From positions 1,426,001-1,490,000 of the forward strand of contig OZ218953.1 of NCBI GenBank assembly GCA_965112735.1: 64,000 bases of DNA, given 5' to 3'. Below the pieces are notes generated by a model. That model was not told the origin of the DNA. It worked only from the letters and a program-made list of their open reading frames with translations, and made no database searches. Shown here piece after piece: positions 31,096 through 42,556 of this stretch. This stretch comes from Phaeosaccion multiseriatum. Taxonomy: Eukaryota > Ochrophyta, other classes. Position numbers and translations under genes: made by a program. Positions within the stretch are counted from its first letter, which is position 1, and the number at the start of each line of letters is the position of its first letter.

Positions 31096-32936
31096 TCACG
31101 GTGGAAGCCGTGGCACCGAGCCCGGGCGGTATCCTCGAGGCGGGATAACGGGGTTGAGTTGAAATGCGTGGCCGTGCTCCTCCCCCAGGCCCCTTGTCTT
31201 AGCCGCTTTGTCCCTCCACGTCCCAACACGCCTACGAAGCTGATCCTTCACGCTGCCGCCGCTGTCACTGCCACCGCTGCTGCCGGCATGGTGCAGTGAG
31301 GCCAGAGTCCTGCTCTTGCTCAGAAGCCACACCTCACGGCCCGCGTGCGGGTCTGAAGGCAAGCAAGGCACCACCCCTCCTCCTTCAAACTCGGACTCGC
31401 GCCGCCCGGATGATATATCTGATGCACCTTCGCTGCTGCTGCTCTGGGCGGGACTTGGTGGGGGCATGCCTTGCTTCTCATCCTCTTGCCCCACCTCAGT
31501 AGATAGAACAGGCCGCCGATTCGGTGGGGACGTGTCTTGCTTCCCGTCCTCTTGTCCGATCTCATCAGATAGAGCAGGCCGCCTCCCCTCACTCCCCTCT
31601 CGAAGCTGTCTCAACCCCTTCACCATGCTCCCGGAGAAAGTCACGCCGGTGCCAAAGGTCAATGCCGAAGACGTCTGCACCTTGGTCTCTGTAGCGCAAG
31701 ACGACGCAAAGTCGGGCAGCTGAAGAACTTTGAGAATGGCATGCTGCTCAGAGGAGTATTCCGCAGCGTCAGCAGCATCATCTGACCGTGGGACGACCAT
31801 TGCCTTCCTCCGCTGCTTGCGATCGTCGAGGCGAAAGTGCTTGAGAGAGGCAGCAATGATGTCCCCTTCGTCACAGCGGGACGACTCCTCGCCCTCCTCG
31901 TTCTCTATCTCGTCCTTGGTCTCGCCACTATTTCTACTATAACCACCGCTACTACTCCCATTTGGTTGCGCGCTTGCGAGAAGTGCTGTTCCATAGCTGC
32001 GCTCTCGCTCCGAGTGTTCGACATTTTCGTCGTCCAGAGCCTGTGTCGTACGTAAGTAGAGCATTGGCATTGGCGCCACGGTCAGTCTTAACAGAGCTCC
32101 GCCGATGCCTTGCGACCCTCAGCCCTTCTCCGACGCATGTAGAACAATCAGTTCAGTACCCACCTGGAGCTCTGGAAGCTGTCTCAACACCTGCTGCCGA
32201 TAGGTAGGGGCCTTGGCTACTGGGTTGGAAGTCAGCGTGAGGGCCCACAGCATGGAGCAAGAGGCCAGCTCTGTGACATCCTCCCAGTTGGACACGCGGT
32301 TGCTCTCCAAGTCCAGAATCTGTACGACAGCGTGGTAAAGAACGGAGGGTATCAAGACGAGGAACAAGAAGGGAGAAATCAGCATCTAGGAGTGCCATTT
32401 TTTCTTTTCTTTTACTCCTTACTTACATACCTGCAGTCGATCGTGGAAGGCGACAGGTGCCAAGTCCGACACGTCGTTGAAGGAGATGTACAGCTCCTCG
32501 AGGCAGCCCATACATCCGATGCCATCCAAATCAGTTAAACCACAGTTGGAAGCCCACAGGATCCGCAGAAAGCTGAGCTTGGTCCCCAGGCTTCGGAAGG
32601 TGGAGACGGTACTACGTGTGAATCGAAGCTGTTCAAGCTTGGGCAGCAGGCGGCCAATGTCTTCCACGCGGTCTTCTTCCGTATCCACTATCATCTGGAG
32701 CTCATTCACGTCGCTCAGCTCCTACGGAAGTGAAGAGGGGGAGGGGAGCAGGGTTGGCGTCCGTTCGATGCAAGTTTGTGCAGGGGGGGAGTATGGCGCA
32801 CCTCAGCGCCAGTGATGGCTCTCAGACTCTCTTGCGTGATACCGGGCCCAAGCGTGCGCTCAGTATGTGATGAATCTCCAGCAGCATCCGGCACCGGCGA
32901 AGACTCGATGCCCTCCTCCCAGCAGGAGAAGCTCAT
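31096..32936 (-). CDS. LRRC56: Leucine-rich repeat protein LRRC56 (ODA8 type)
   Basis: LRRC56, the relative of Chlamydomonas ODA8, is needed for outer dynein arm transport or assembly in cilia. Minus-strand exons 32936-32802, 32721-32431, 32319-32164 and 32040-31096, all phase 0, give 508 aa (human 542). After a short leader (ESLRAITGAE) the repeats read LLPKLEQLRFTRSTVSTFRS, LSFLRILWASNCGLTDLDGI, LEELYISFNDVSDLAPVAFH, ILDLESNRVSNWEDV and LWALTLTSNPVA. The LRR cap (VLRQLPELQALDDENV) follows, in the same order as human LRRC56. The last exon codes a disordered Ser/Glu/Arg-rich tail; its stop at 31096 is the first in frame, but further 3' exons are possible. ATG 32936 sits in a good context (CACCATGAG). 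Head to head with a coiled-coil gene. Confidence 0.87.
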
Positions 32937-33275
32937 GGTGCGGAGCTCCTCGGCCTATTTCTCCTTCTCGACCAGCAGCGGCAGAGACTGCTGCCCAGCT
33001 GGCTCCATCGTTCAACTCTCTCACCTGACGATGATTAGATATACACCTACTTTTGTGCTCTACTGCAGGCCATTCTTGCCTGAGGGACAGAGAAAGAGAA
33101 GGGAGAGAGGGGGGGGTTCCGTCAGTCAACAAAAAAACAAAACGAAACCGTCAAATCTCTGATCCTGCTCTTGCCCGTCCTCGAAAGCTTCAGTGCATGT
33201 AATTGGACGAGCACTCCCTGTGGTAAGACCTGCAAGTCTCTGGCTGTAAGAAGAGGTGTTCGTACAAGCCCTGCC
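32937..33275. promoter_or_regulatory. Divergent upstream region, LRRC56 / coiled-coil gene
   Basis: 339 bp between the two start codons. I looked for an RFX X-box-like GTTGCC...GGCAAC palindrome and saw none. Possible shared promoter by layout only. Confidence 0.35.
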
Positions 33276-34469
33276 ATGGCGGTGGGCCCGGAGGAGGCCA
33301 CGGAGTGGGGAGTGTCGCCCTCTCCTCTCCCCAGCGAGCACTTGAGGTACAATGGAAAGCTTCTCGCTGCACAGCAAAGAAAGAAGCACGCAGGACACGA
33401 TGCCCAAGTGCTGGCAAATAGGATATCTCTTCTGAAGAAGGAGGAGTCGAAAGCCTGGAAGAAGATCTCTACGACAAGAAAGAGAGCAGAGGAGGTGTTA
33501 CGGATGAGGTAAGGAGGAAGGAAAGGGAGGGCGTCTTGCTTCATTTCGATGCGCCCACATTACTGACTGCTGACGCCGGTCGTTTCAGGGAGGACAATGA
33601 GCGGAGGGCATTGGAGCGAATAAAGGCAGCTGAGGCGGCGGAGCTGAACCAAAGGGTCGTGGCAGCCCGCTACGCGGCGACTGAGGAAGCAGCCAGGATT
33701 CAGCGACTAAAACTGCTCGAAGACTTGCAGAATAAGAGGCGTGAGGGAGTAGCCCAGGTGAGGAGAGGGGGCAGGGGGTGAACCTGCCTAAAGACAGGTG
33801 CGTTGTTTCTTCGTCGCTCTAACCTTCTGATGGGATACCGCGCTCTCTCAGGTGAGGGCCGAAAAGCAGGTGTGGCGACGAGACCTCGTCACTCAGAGAC
33901 AGATCAACATTATGGACAATCAAAGAAAGCGAATGGAGATCAAGGTACGTCGAAGGAAGTACTGAAAAATCTCTCATTGTGTGTGGGCAACAATCATTTC
34001 TAACTCTATTCTTCTCCTTTTCTCGAAATGTGCATCCCCTCTCCCCGCCACTACAGGCCCGGGAAGAGGAGCAACGCCGGCTCCGAGAGAATGAGCGCGC
34101 TCGCACTATCGAAATGAACAAAAGAAAGTACAAAGAGAGAGTACAGAGCGAGGAAGCCAGCGTCCGAATGAAGGAGAGAGAGGTACGTGGGACGGCAAAA
34201 GAGACGTGCAGATCGTCCACTCTACTTTGTCCTCTCGCCCCTCTCCTCCTGCCTCCACACGCAGCGCATCCCCATAGCAGCATGAGTACACGCACACTCT
34301 AGTTGTGACACGTCCTCACCCTTGCCCCCTATACCCAATCGTCGCACAGGTGGCGCAGATGGAGAAGGTCGAAATGCAGCTCATCCAGCAGCTGAAGGAT
34401 GCCCAAACTCTGCAGCAGCACGCTTACCACCAGCTCGAGAACGCACTCAACGACTCGCGCACAAGTTAG
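33276..34469 (+). CDS. Coiled-coil protein, family not recognised (candidate ciliary)
   Basis: Five exons join in frame: 33276-33508, 33589-33757, 33852-33944, 34057-34182 and 34350-34469 (246 aa). From residue about 35 the protein is almost all charged heptads: VLANRISLLKKEESKAWKKI, LERIKAAEAAELNQRVVAAR, INIMDNQRKRMEIKAREEEQ, EMNKRKYKERVQSEEASVRM. It ends in QMEKVEMQLIQQLKDAQTLQ before a stop. There is no membrane segment or known domain. Such proteins are common in axonemes, and the gene is head to head with LRRC56, so a ciliary role is a reasonable guess only. ATG 33276 (CTGCCATGGCG) is the first in frame. Intron 2 is bounded by identical 9-bp sequences at both splice sites. Confidence 0.75.
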
Positions 34470-35416
34470 TAAAGGAGACGACAGTGAGCCGCCTTGCGTG
34501 TACGAGTAGTCAAGAGAACCGTAGGACAGTGCGATGGAAATGGAAAGAACCGTAGAATTATGGAGAAAAGAGCAGAACAGAACCACATTTGCACTTACAT
34601 AAGGCGTCACAGGACCCTTTCCTGCTGCCCTTGTGAGAGGCCATTCCATCATGAATCGGTATGAAACTCTTGGGCTTTGTTAGCTTTTGTAAGTACATAT
34701 GACTCTAAGATGAAGCGCTTCTGCCTGCCAGGGTCCTCCTAACGAGCCCTCACCAAGGGTCAGGTCGGTCGGGCAGATTGTGTCAGCCGGCGGGTTGTCT
34801 TCAATGCAGTCTTGAGTGAGAAAGATTGGTATCGCTACCTCCCTCTGCTGCTGTGAGACTCACTCGGACAACCTGACTGCCATCATCTGATGTCCGTTCA
34901 CGTGCATCGGCCGCAGGACTAGCACATTGACAGAGTCAACGAAGGCCCACCCCCACATTCTGACTCACACTTAAGAGAGGCAGTGGTGATTCGGGACGAG
35001 TGGATCCCCGTGAGAGTTGCCAGTGCCTTCGAGCGGTATTCACGACGAGGACTGCGTTCGATGCCCGTCCTGCGGCGACTCCGAGGCCTCCCGAGGGAGA
35101 GGACTCGTGCATTTAGCACGCACCTGTCACGCACCCTGTTGAGCCCTCTGACCACTTCACCTTGGATTGGCTTTCAAGAGACATACATGGATGCCCTCCA
35201 CTGGGTCAATGGCTCCCCTCTATCTCAGCCGAAGCGGGGCAGCAATGCCCAGGCGTGGCAGTGATGCGACCAAGTGTCCGTCATGCCTCCAGCAAGCAGA
35301 TGCAAGTATCGAGCTTCGGTGTGAGCGCTGGCTGATGGACGTGAGTGGCCAGGGCGGCCCCAACAGAGAGGAGCAGCGGTTCTGCGCTCGTCGTGGGGGG
35401 GGTCCAGCTGTCGCCA
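34470..35416. other. 947-bp convergent gap with nothing recognised
   Basis: Between the 3' ends of the coiled-coil gene and SEH1. Open frames on both strands (for example + 34983-35264) show no family resemblance or convincing splice context. No RNA gene or repeat array seen. Confidence 0.5.
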
Positions 35417-36676
35417 TCAGCTGCCATTCGAAGGCCCGCACACCTCGCCGGCATTTACCCACTGCCCTCGAAGGTTCTTCTTCCACAGCCGCACCACGTT
35501 CTCATCTCCCCCCGTCGCGAGGACGCTTCCCGTTGAATTAAAATTGACCCTAGTGGCGGGCACGGTTGCCGACAAGGTGGAGGGCGCGTCTTCGACCACC
35601 ACGCTGCCGTTGCGGCGTCTGAGCTTGTTCACAAACAATCTTCCGTCTTTGCTCGTCGAGGCAATGAGATGGTATGATCTGCCCACGTTGGGGGCCCAGT
35701 CCACGTCGCACACAGACCTACTGTGAGTCTCCAAGTGGACGCAGAACTTCCACGCCCGTGCAGCCTCGTCATAGCTCCACACCTGCACACGGCCGCTATC
35801 CGTCCCCACAGCCAGCATGGGCTGTCGGTCGTATCCGCGGCAGCACAAGGCAGAAGGGGCGATGGACTCTCTAGGGTTAGGCTCCATCGTCTACTTAGTA
35901 TGGCAAGTGTGGCTGGGAAAGAGGTGAGGTGTGTGTGCGTTATGCCTTGTGTGGTGAAACAATGTCCTTGCCCGCATCTTGCTTCTTTCTCACCTTGTCG
36001 AAGCGGCACTTGCTCCACGAGAGGCATGTCGCACCCCTGCTGTCCACCTGGAAACAGTCTTCCCTGTTCCAGTGGCTGAGATTCATCACATCAATGGCCT
36101 CGTAGATCCTCACGTGCCCTCCGGCTGCTGCCGCCGCGAGTTTCAGCCCCATATGATGAGGTGCGAACTCCACGTCCCTCACTTGCTTTCGGCTGTCGCC
36201 CAGCTGCGCCTTAGGATACCAACGGGACTGACCGCCCTCCTCTTCCGTAGGCAAGCCCTCCTGCTCCTCCTTTTGACGGAGAAAAGCGAGACGGTAATCA
36301 GCGAGAGGCAGAGAATAGATGCATTCCCACCTTCCTCCGTCGTCAGGAGCTAAACCAGCGCACCCCCACTCCCCCCTCTACCCTCTCCCCCTCCCCGTCC
36401 TTCCCACTCACTCACCCATATCTTGACTGTGCGATCAGACGAGCACGTTGCGATGATGCTTCCAAACTCAGGATGCGCCCACGCAAGCTTCCAGATCATC
36501 CCCTGGTGCGCGGTCTTCCACTCTCCCCCTTCCTTGACGTACCACTCGCCTTTCTCATTCAGGTCCCACACCTTGACGGACTGGTCGCTGGAGCACGTAG
36601 CGAACCGCTTGCCGTAGTAGTCGTAGCGAACGTCATGAACTGCGTCCATGTGGCCCGTGGGAAAGGCTCGCGCCAT
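35417..36676 (-). CDS. SEH1: Nucleoporin SEH1
   Basis: WD40 protein shared by the NUP107-160 complex of the nuclear pore and the GATOR2/SEA complex at the lysosome. Minus-strand exons 36676-36416, 36269-35994 and 35890-35417, all phase 0, give 336 aa, close to the usual 350. Blade sequences include HDVRYDYYGKRFATCSSDQS, VKVWDLNEKGEW, WAHPEFGSIIATCSSDRTVK, VRDVEFAPHHMGLKLAAAAA, VRIYEAIDVMNLSHW, and the final STGSVLATGGDENVVRLWKK. HPEFG, FAPKHMGL-like and YEAPDVMNL-like blocks separate SEH1 from its paralogue SEC13. The start ATG at 36676 precedes ARAFPTGHMDAVHDV. It lies 220 bp from the next divergent gene. Confidence 0.93.
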
Positions 36677-36895
36677 TGTAGTTCTTCCTTGAAAAGGAGG
36701 AGAGAAAGGGGAAAAAAGAGTTTGGAGAGCTGCGATTTCTGGTGTCGAGATCTGCGACTTCTGAAGTCGATAGTTGGGGAAACGCCTCAACTCTTTTTTC
36801 TCCTCTCTCTCTCTCTCTCTCTCTCTATGGTCTAAGGTCGGTCTACTGCCTCGCTCATTGTGGAACTTGGAGAAGCGAAGGAAGACGTGGGAGTC

Positions 36896-38252
36896 ATGAA
36901 CTTTGACCCAGAACTTGAGGAGAAGTCAGAGGTGAGAGAGAGGAAGCAAGTGCTCGTGTGTTCCATTTTTTTTCAGCTCTCCCTTGCGCCGCATTCACGT
37001 CTTCCCTCTGCTCGTTCGTGCAGGAAAAGGAGAACAAGGGCGCCTATGCACCTATGCTCACAGGTGAGAAGCAGTTGGACGGCTGAAATGCGTGTGCTGC
37101 TCCTTCTCTCGGGCCATGTTCTCTACTCTTCACACCGGCGGGGGTTAAGAGGGCTCTGTGTCCTCTCGATGAGCATGCCAGCGTGGATACCAGCAGCGAC
37201 ACTGGCAACACTCCCCTCATCGCCGCTGCTCTGGGTGGGCGTTTAGCTGTCGTGGAGAAGCTGTTGTTCAAGTAGCAGGCCCAGGAACTCGGAGCTGATC
37301 GTCGCGTTTTCTCTGCTGTGTTCACCCACCGCGGCTCTCCTTTGTGCGTGCGTCCCGTCTTGCTATGGAGCAGGGAAATATGATATGGCGGTGCTGAGGG
37401 AGATCGCTCGAGTGGAGGAAGGCGTCCTAGAGGAGCTCGTGGAGCTGTACGGATGTGAAGACGAGGATGACCTCCCAATTGAGTTAGATATCCACGACTA
37501 CATCAGGTAAAGGAGGTGCCCGCGAGGATATGGGGGGGGGGGGGGGGGGTTGGGGTCAAGAAGAGTGGGAGAGGGCGTAGTCAAGCACGCAATGCCTACG
37601 TGAGAGACACTTGGGCTTACTCGGTCTACTCACAGCCGTACAACCACGGCACCCGTCCCCCTCCCCCCCATTCGCCATTCTATTTGTGCAGCATGGACGA
37701 CGCAGATGTAAGGCCTTCGCTGGAGAAGTTATTAAAGGACTGTCCAAAAGCTACCGACGAATGGATATCGAAGTTCTGTGCGAAAATTAAGGTAAGGAGA
37801 AGGCGCTTGGGCGGGGGCGAGGAATGTGTGGGTGGACTTCCATGAGGGGCGAGGAATGTGTGGGTGGACTTCCATGAGTTGATTTGGGAGTGACTGAGTG
37901 CTTCAGGAGGGGGGAGATGTGGGCAGTGAGCAAGCAAACGAGTTGAACGCGTGAGTGAGGATATGAAGGAGTTGGCTGCAATCGAACGAGTGGGGTGGAG
38001 TGTGGGAGGGGGATGCTGATCGAGAGTGGGGAGGGGGGTGGAGGGGGTGAAGGGCTGCTTGCTGAGTGAGTAGTGCGTAAGAGAGTAAGCAGTGTACTAT
38101 TAGCAAACTCCAACGAACGGACTTTGCGGGTGGTGCAACGTGCATGTATATATAATGGGTGTTACAAAGGTACATAACAAACTAACTACTTGCGTGAACT
38201 GACTGAACAAACGCTCTGTCTGTCTCTGTAGGATCTCAATCCGCGTTTGTAA
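36896..38252 (+). CDS. Small acidic protein of unknown function (five short exons)
   Basis: Exons 36896-36931, 37024-37063, 37374-37506, 37692-37791 and 38232-38252 join in frame to 109 aa (MNFDPELEEKSE ... CAKIKDLNPRL). None is long enough to stand out alone, but all junctions are good GT-AG sites and phases agree (0, 1, 2, 0). The protein is rich in Glu/Asp/Leu, with two helical blocks: MAVLREIARVEEGVLEELVE, and VRPSLEKLLKDCPKATDEWI. An EDEDDLPIELDIHDYIR linker sits between them. I do not recognise the family. The last exon codes only six residues and the stop, so the C-terminus is less certain. Intron 4 contains an exact 32-bp tandem duplication. Confidence 0.7.
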
Positions 38253-38424
38253 ATGCGAAGACCCTAAAGGAGACAAAGGAGCCGTGGATGGGCAGGCACG
38301 GGTGAATCGTATTTGTGGAACAGGATTCCTCATCACGGAGACTATACATATGAGAGGCAATTGAGAGGACAAAGCGCGATGGGTGGGTGAGGCCGAGAGA
38401 GAGGTGACAGGCAGTCTACTCTAC

Positions 38425-41400
38425 TCAGCTCTTGCCCGTGGCTTGAGCAGTCTTTTCCCGGGCTGCAGCAACGGCTGCCATGCCAGTTCTCTCAGTGAAA
38501 GTGAAGCCGTCGAAGACGTTTGGGTCATGACTACCCATCTTGGAGTCCTTCGTCTCCGGAGAGAAGATGGGCATGGATGTGAACTCCCGATCGAACTGAC
38601 TTGTGTCCAGGGAACCCACGACAGCCGGCTCCCAGGGGGGGGTGGCTTCTTTCCGTCGAATGGCGTCCCAGTCGAGCCCGTTAAAGAAGGGGTGGCGTTT
38701 CACTTCCTCGGCGTCATCGGCGGAGCTTCCCAATCTCTTGGTCGGCTCGCGCGTCAGAAGACCTTTTCAGTAGTAGACAGTGGGAAGGGGGTAGGCAGGG
38801 AGGAGGTAGTGGGTGAGGGTCGGAGCACACGGAAGGCGGACAGGAGGAGCTCTTTAGAAATGAGGCAGGCGCGCATTGACGTTGCGAAACTAAACTCGTG
38901 TGTTGTAAGTAATGAACTCACTCCAGCCAATGAAAATCACTCCACCCACCGACACCCTCTCCATCTCCACAGCCAACTTCAACTCTCCTCCCACACATAC
39001 ATACACCAGCCACCACAGCCCAGCCACAAAGCACTCTCTCTCTCTCTCTCTCTCTCTGTCTGTCTGTCTCTCTCTCCCTCTCTCTCTCTCTGTCTGTCTG
39101 TCATACCTCCCAAAATGCTCTTGGCGTGCTCGCTGAGGTATCTCGGCAGGGCTAGCTGCCCTCTGCGGATCTTCTCAAAGAGCATCTCCCTGTCGCGGCT
39201 GTAGAACGGTGGTAGGCCCGTCAGCATCTCATAGAGCAAGGCTCCGAGACTCCACCAGTCCACCGAACGCCCATGCCCCTGCCGGTTGAGAATCTCCGGC
39301 GCCAGATACTCGGGAGTGCCGCAGAAGGAGTGGGCCCCGGAAGTATTGTCGCTAATGCCCTCCTTGGACAAGCCAAAGTCCGTGAGTCGAATGTGGCCCT
39401 GTCCGTCCAGCAGCACATTCTCCGGCTTGAGGTCTCTGTATACTATGTCGAGCTTGTGCACGTGCTCGAGGGCGAGGCTGATCTCCGCAGCATAGAACTT
39501 GGCCCGTTCTTCCTGGAACTTTCCCAGCTTGCCCAAGTGGAAGAAGAGCTGAGGAGGGTGGAGGAGGGTTTGGAGAGCGGGAAGGGGGGTGGGTTGAGTC
39601 GATGGAAAGAGGGACGAAGGTTGACCACTGAGTGGCCACCTGACTTGCCACGTGACTCCACCTTCCAGCCCTCCCCTCCTCCTCCTCTTGGGTGGGGTGC
39701 AAACCGGCCTAATATATCACCGCTCCCTTGCAGCCCTCCAGCCATACTCTTGGGAGACACACTTCCATAACAATGCACATACGCTGTCTGCCTCTAGGGT
39801 GGGGCCAATCGCCTTTGATAGCCAAGCCCGCAAGTGCAGCAGCAAGAAGCTTAAAAGTACACGCACCTCTCCACCGGCGCAGTAGTCCAAGACGAAGAAG
39901 AGCTTCTCGCGCGTCTGGAAGGCCATGCGCAGACCCACAATGAAAGGGTGCTTGACGTAGCCGAGGACATTTCTCTCGGTCTTGGTGTGCTCCACCTGAT
40001 TTCTCTTTATAATGTTATCCTTCCGCAACACCTGGGTACGTACACACAAGCACACAAGCAAGCGCCAAAATGCGAAAGTCACATTTTGACCGTCAGAGAG
40101 TAGCAGGCAGTACGGGGCCGAGCAGAAGCAGCAGCGTACGGGTGTGCAAGGCTCTGATCCTCCTATTACCTTCTCTCTCACCTTCATTGCGTAGATCTCT
40201 CCTCCCATCTTCTCGCGCACGAGGAACACCTTCCCGAAGCTTCCCTTGCCGATCACTCTAATGATCTTGAAACTGTCCAACCCCACCTTCTTCTCCCCGG
40301 CCAGCGCCAGTGAGTTACCAAGTCCGCTCACCGCGGGTATGTTAATGGCGGTGTTCGTCCGTACCAACCCCCCGTCCGCTCCTTCATGCCTGCATGATAT
40401 GGAGAGAAGCGGGGGGCAGGGGAATCAGGAATCAGTTGCTGGAGACGGTTGAAGGGGGGGTGAAGTCATTCTCGAGCAGCAGCGGGGCCCAGAGAAAAAC
40501 AAGGCAAAACGATGCGATGCGTGCTCTTGTCTCACCTCGGTGGTTCTCGCCAGCTAATCTGCAGCGGCACGGACGACGCAATGTCATCTTCGTTCGGCAT
40601 ATCTTGCCACCCGTTGTCGTCGATGTGCGACTGAGCCATCATGCTCTTGCCTATACTCCTGCCCCCCGAATCCATCATGATATCTGCCACGTCTCCGTAG
40701 CTCGACTCACGAGGTTCCTCGTCCTCCCCATCCCCCTCCACGTCCCCGTCCGACACTACTCCGTCCTCCTTATCCTCCAGGTGGCGGTCAAAGAGCTCAT
40801 CCATCTCCATCTCGTCCACAGGGCTGGAGCCCCCATTGATAGCCCATGTGATCTCCACCCGAGGAGGGATTACGTTAGCGTTTGCGCAGAGAAAGTTCTC
40901 GAGTACCCTGGACTCCTTCACACCGCCACAAAGCAGCACCTGCGGGGAAGAGAGAGAGAGAGAGAGAGGGAGGGAGGGAGGGAGGGCGGGGGGAATGGAT
41001 GTAAGGCACAGGGAACAGCCTCTTCCCGAACATACGTATTGATGACTGCGGGCGCAGCTCCCTTCTTCCAACACAGAGGGAGGGTGGAGATGGATGAGCA
41101 GACTCTCCCCTAACACGTGCATTGCCAAGGGTGGTGCAAACATGCAAGTCTCACCTGATGTAGCCATTGCTGGAGCAAAATCCTCGCCCTCTCCAGCTGC
41201 TCCGCATCGTCGATGAGCATTTCATCCGTGAGGCCCGGAATTTGTGGTATACCCGGAATGGCACTTCTCAGCGAGCTGTAGAGGGAATCGAAGCTGGAGT
41301 ACCTTCTGTAGGTGGTCCACGTCTCAACCGGCTGCGATACGGTGATCACAAACACTGAGCCAGAGAGAAGAGTTTTGCCGAGTTTTGCAGAACGAGATGA

Positions 41401-42151
41401 ACGTAGAGGGCGTAAAGTGAGGTTTAAGGCTTCTTGAGCGAGGGAGGGGGGGTCATGGAACCCTGAACTCTGCCACTCTTCCCACAGAAAAGGGTGCTAC
41501 TCTGTGCACCCACAAGCATCAATCATCACCCTCAAACAAAAGTGCCGAAGCTGACATTCATGTACGAAACGGCTCGTGGCGGAGCGACCTGGCCATACGC
41601 CTGGGTTAGACATGCATAGCAAGGCCACCGGCCTACCCCAACCCGGCAAGCAGCCCGCACCGACTTCAATAATGGAAGCACATTCATCTACGCCATCGAT
41701 CACGTGTCCCAAGACCAACAAGATTACCCATGTGGGCAGCACCATCCAGAGAGGGCAGAACGGTACCGCTCGTGATGGAATGGATTGGACGGATTGGATG
41801 TGATTGCTTTCCCACAGTCTTTGCCTTTCTGTTAAGATCCCTCCCTACTAATCCTTTCCCCACCTCCTTGAAACACCTCCGTCTACTCCCACTCTCTTCC
41901 TCTTCTCCGGCCGCTCTTCTCCACCCAACACCACACCACCCCTTTCAGCCTAATCATCCTTAGACAACACTCCTCATCTCCTCGGGATACGCCTTAGGCT
42001 CAATCAAACATAACAACATTTCATCTCAAACCTCCTCCTCCTCTTTCCTTTTTCAATAAAAAAATGTCCCAGATTCGACGAACACACCTGCGTAGGGCGG
42101 GAAGGCAGGGTCGCGGACAATGCCGTAGCCAGCCAGCTCAGTAGAGAACAT
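38425..42151 (-). CDS. AGC-family protein kinase with N-terminal PX domain (SGK3-like layout)
   Basis: Minus-strand exons 42151-42088, 41354-41155, 40939-40536, 40389-40182, 40031-39867, 39548-39107 and 38762-38425 join to 606 aa. The first two exons make a PX phosphoinositide-binding domain: ELAGYGIVRDPAFPPYA, VFVITVSQPVETWTTYRRYS, then PGLTDEMLIDDAEQLERARI. After an acidic linker the kinase domain shows IGKGSFGKVFLV, YAMK, VYRDLKPENVLLDGQ, DFGLSKEG and FCGTPEYLAPEIL. The AGC tail has FTSMPIFSPETK (turn motif) and VFDGFTFTERTG (hydrophobic motif), so a PDK1/TORC2-type activation pattern is expected. Only the combination of PX and AGC kinase resembles animal SGK3; orthology is not claimed. 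Intron 1 is long (733 bp). The first ATG could lie further upstream because the frame is open before it. Confidence 0.87.
41355..42087 (-). other. Long first intron of the PX-AGC kinase
   Basis: 733 bp, no repeat array and no embedded gene recognised. Its 5' end (GTGTGTTCGT) and the first bases of the next exon (TGTTTGTGAT) are similar, so the exact junction rests on PX-domain conservation. Confidence 0.6.
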
Positions 42152-42556
42152 CTTGAGGGGTGGATGGCGGCGGGCAGCAGCGCCCCCACCTCCAAGGTTA
42201 AGCCTTGAGTACAAGTTGAGAAAGGGGAGCGTGCTGTGAAAAGCAGCAGACAGCAGCAATGTCCCCCCCGCGGCTGTTCTCCCGCCCCTGTCACCGCCCG
42301 TTTGCTCCTCCTTTTTGCGTGCTGGGCGCTTTCCCCTCTTCCTTCTCTGAGCACTGGACTCCTCGATAACAACACCCTCTTCTCAAAAGCAAAGCTTTCC
42401 GAGGTAGGTGGGGAATCCCCCTCGGGGTAAAAATTAATTCTAATTTCAGCTTTTCAGTTCGTCTATTTTTTCTTCTCGTGCAGGAAGCTCTGAGTTCTCA
42501 GGCATGAGAGGACTGGGGGCTGATGAATAACGGGGGGGGGCTGTTCTGGTGATAGA
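42152..42556. promoter_or_regulatory. Divergent upstream region, PX-AGC kinase / conserved unknown gene
   Basis: 405 bp between divergent start codons; AT-richer around 42428-42475. No specific element recognised. Confidence 0.35.

Noticed and set aside
41497-41745. Minus-strand frame of 82 residues within the PX-AGC kinase intron
   Set aside because: No PX-domain similarity, and the flanking exons already join in phase into a complete PX core.
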